Source: a virus. From it: 20,091 nucleotides of DNA. Positions 19,859-20,091 of this stretch are shown here, piece by piece. Numbering within the stretch: the first letter of the stretch is position 1; the number at the start of each line of letters is the position of its first letter. The notes under the pieces are model-generated. The model saw nothing but the letters and a program-made list of their open reading frames with translations, had not been told where the DNA came from and searched no databases. The DNA lies in the IMG/VR virus record IMGVR_UViG_3300017782_000312, positions 1-20,091 of that record. One strand, written 5' to 3'. The position numbers and the translations under genes are program-made.

Positions 19859-20091
19859 ATGAGATTTATCAGCAAACATATCAGCTGGAGGGAGGCGAGT
19901 CATTCAGCGACAGCGGAGAAAAAAGAGATCGAGAACACGCCAACAGAGTCGGCTGTGCAAAACATGAAAAAACTTGCCAAAAATGTATTCGAGCCGCTGA
20001 GAGAATGGGCAAACGAGCCGATTCGTGTAAATAGTTTTTATAGATCGCCAGATTTATGCGATGCAATCAGATCTAGTAGAAACTCACAGCA
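19859..20091 (+). CDS. M15-family peptidoglycan endopeptidase, 3'-truncated
   Basis: 77 residues before the window ends. ISWREASHSATAEKKEIENTP (from residue 8), MKKLAKNVFEPLREW, and IRVNSFYRSPDLCDAI followed by SRNSQ match the M15 (D-Ala-D-Ala carboxypeptidase-like) phage endolysin family. The first zinc-binding His normally follows SQ directly, so the window stops just before the first metal ligand. The usual SGYRS is NSFYRS here. It would cleave peptide crosslinks in the host wall at lysis. The upstream membrane genes at 19198-19855 would supply access to the wall. Confidence 0.82.
   Translation, partial: MRFISKHISWREASHSATAEKKEIENTPTESAVQNMKKLAKNVFEPLREWANEPIRVNSFYRSPDLCDAIRSSRNSQ

Noticed and set aside
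1-20091. tRNA genes, integrase, attachment sites or insertion sequences
   Set aside because: No cloverleaf-like sequence, tyrosine/serine recombinase motif, transposase motif or flanking duplication was found by eye.

Overview
The window is a continuous piece of a tailed double-stranded DNA phage (or prophage) genome. It is AT-rich (roughly 36% GC by eye), with every gene on the + strand, tightly packed and often overlapping by 1, 4 or 8 bases. The host is most likely a flavobacterium or other member of Bacteroidota: upstream regions carry the Bacteroidetes promoter pair (TTTG, 19-21 bp, TAnnTTTG), Shine-Dalgarno sites are not evident, and the protein families match those of flavobacterial phages as far as I recall them. 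No integrase, repressor pair, tRNA, transposon or CRISPR array is visible, so lifestyle cannot be decided here.

Layout. (1) 1-1296: 3' part of a structural, probably tail, gene closed by a strong terminator. (2) 1384-9747: early/replication region. It starts with a one-gene unit (1447-1686) between a promoter and a terminator, then a small HTH protein. Next comes a recombination set: ERF-type annealing protein, small SSB-like protein and RecE-like exonuclease. It continues with a DnaA domain IV protein, a VRR-NUC nuclease, a winged-helix replication initiator with an iteron array inside its gene (candidate origin), a primase-helicase, an HNH protein with very AT-rich N-terminal part, a PD-(D/E)XK protein, a tiny hydrophobic protein and a ParB-like/DNA methyltransferase fusion. 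(3) 9799-9840: a terminator overlapped by a promoter, the early/late switch point. (4) 9845-16113: packaging and head genes: small and large terminase, portal with two extra C-terminal domains, MuF-like protein, HK97-type prohead protease and major capsid protein. (5) 16212-17281: promoter-rich accessory segment with four tiny genes and a lone PD-(D/E)XK nuclease between terminators. (6) 17374-19196: connector and tail-completion genes. (7) 19198-20091: lysis-like cassette of three small membrane proteins, two with calcium-loop-like motifs, and the start of an M15 endopeptidase cut by the window end. The rest of the tail genes must lie outside the window, between its two ends on a circular map.

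Most notable: the lambda-like origin candidate inside the initiator gene; a repeated TAnnTTTG-CAAT-ATG arrangement implying leaderless late transcripts; apparent complete absence of GAAGA, GAAGG, GGCC, CCGG and CGCG; and the C-terminally extended portal. All family assignments come from reading motifs by eye; no database search was possible.
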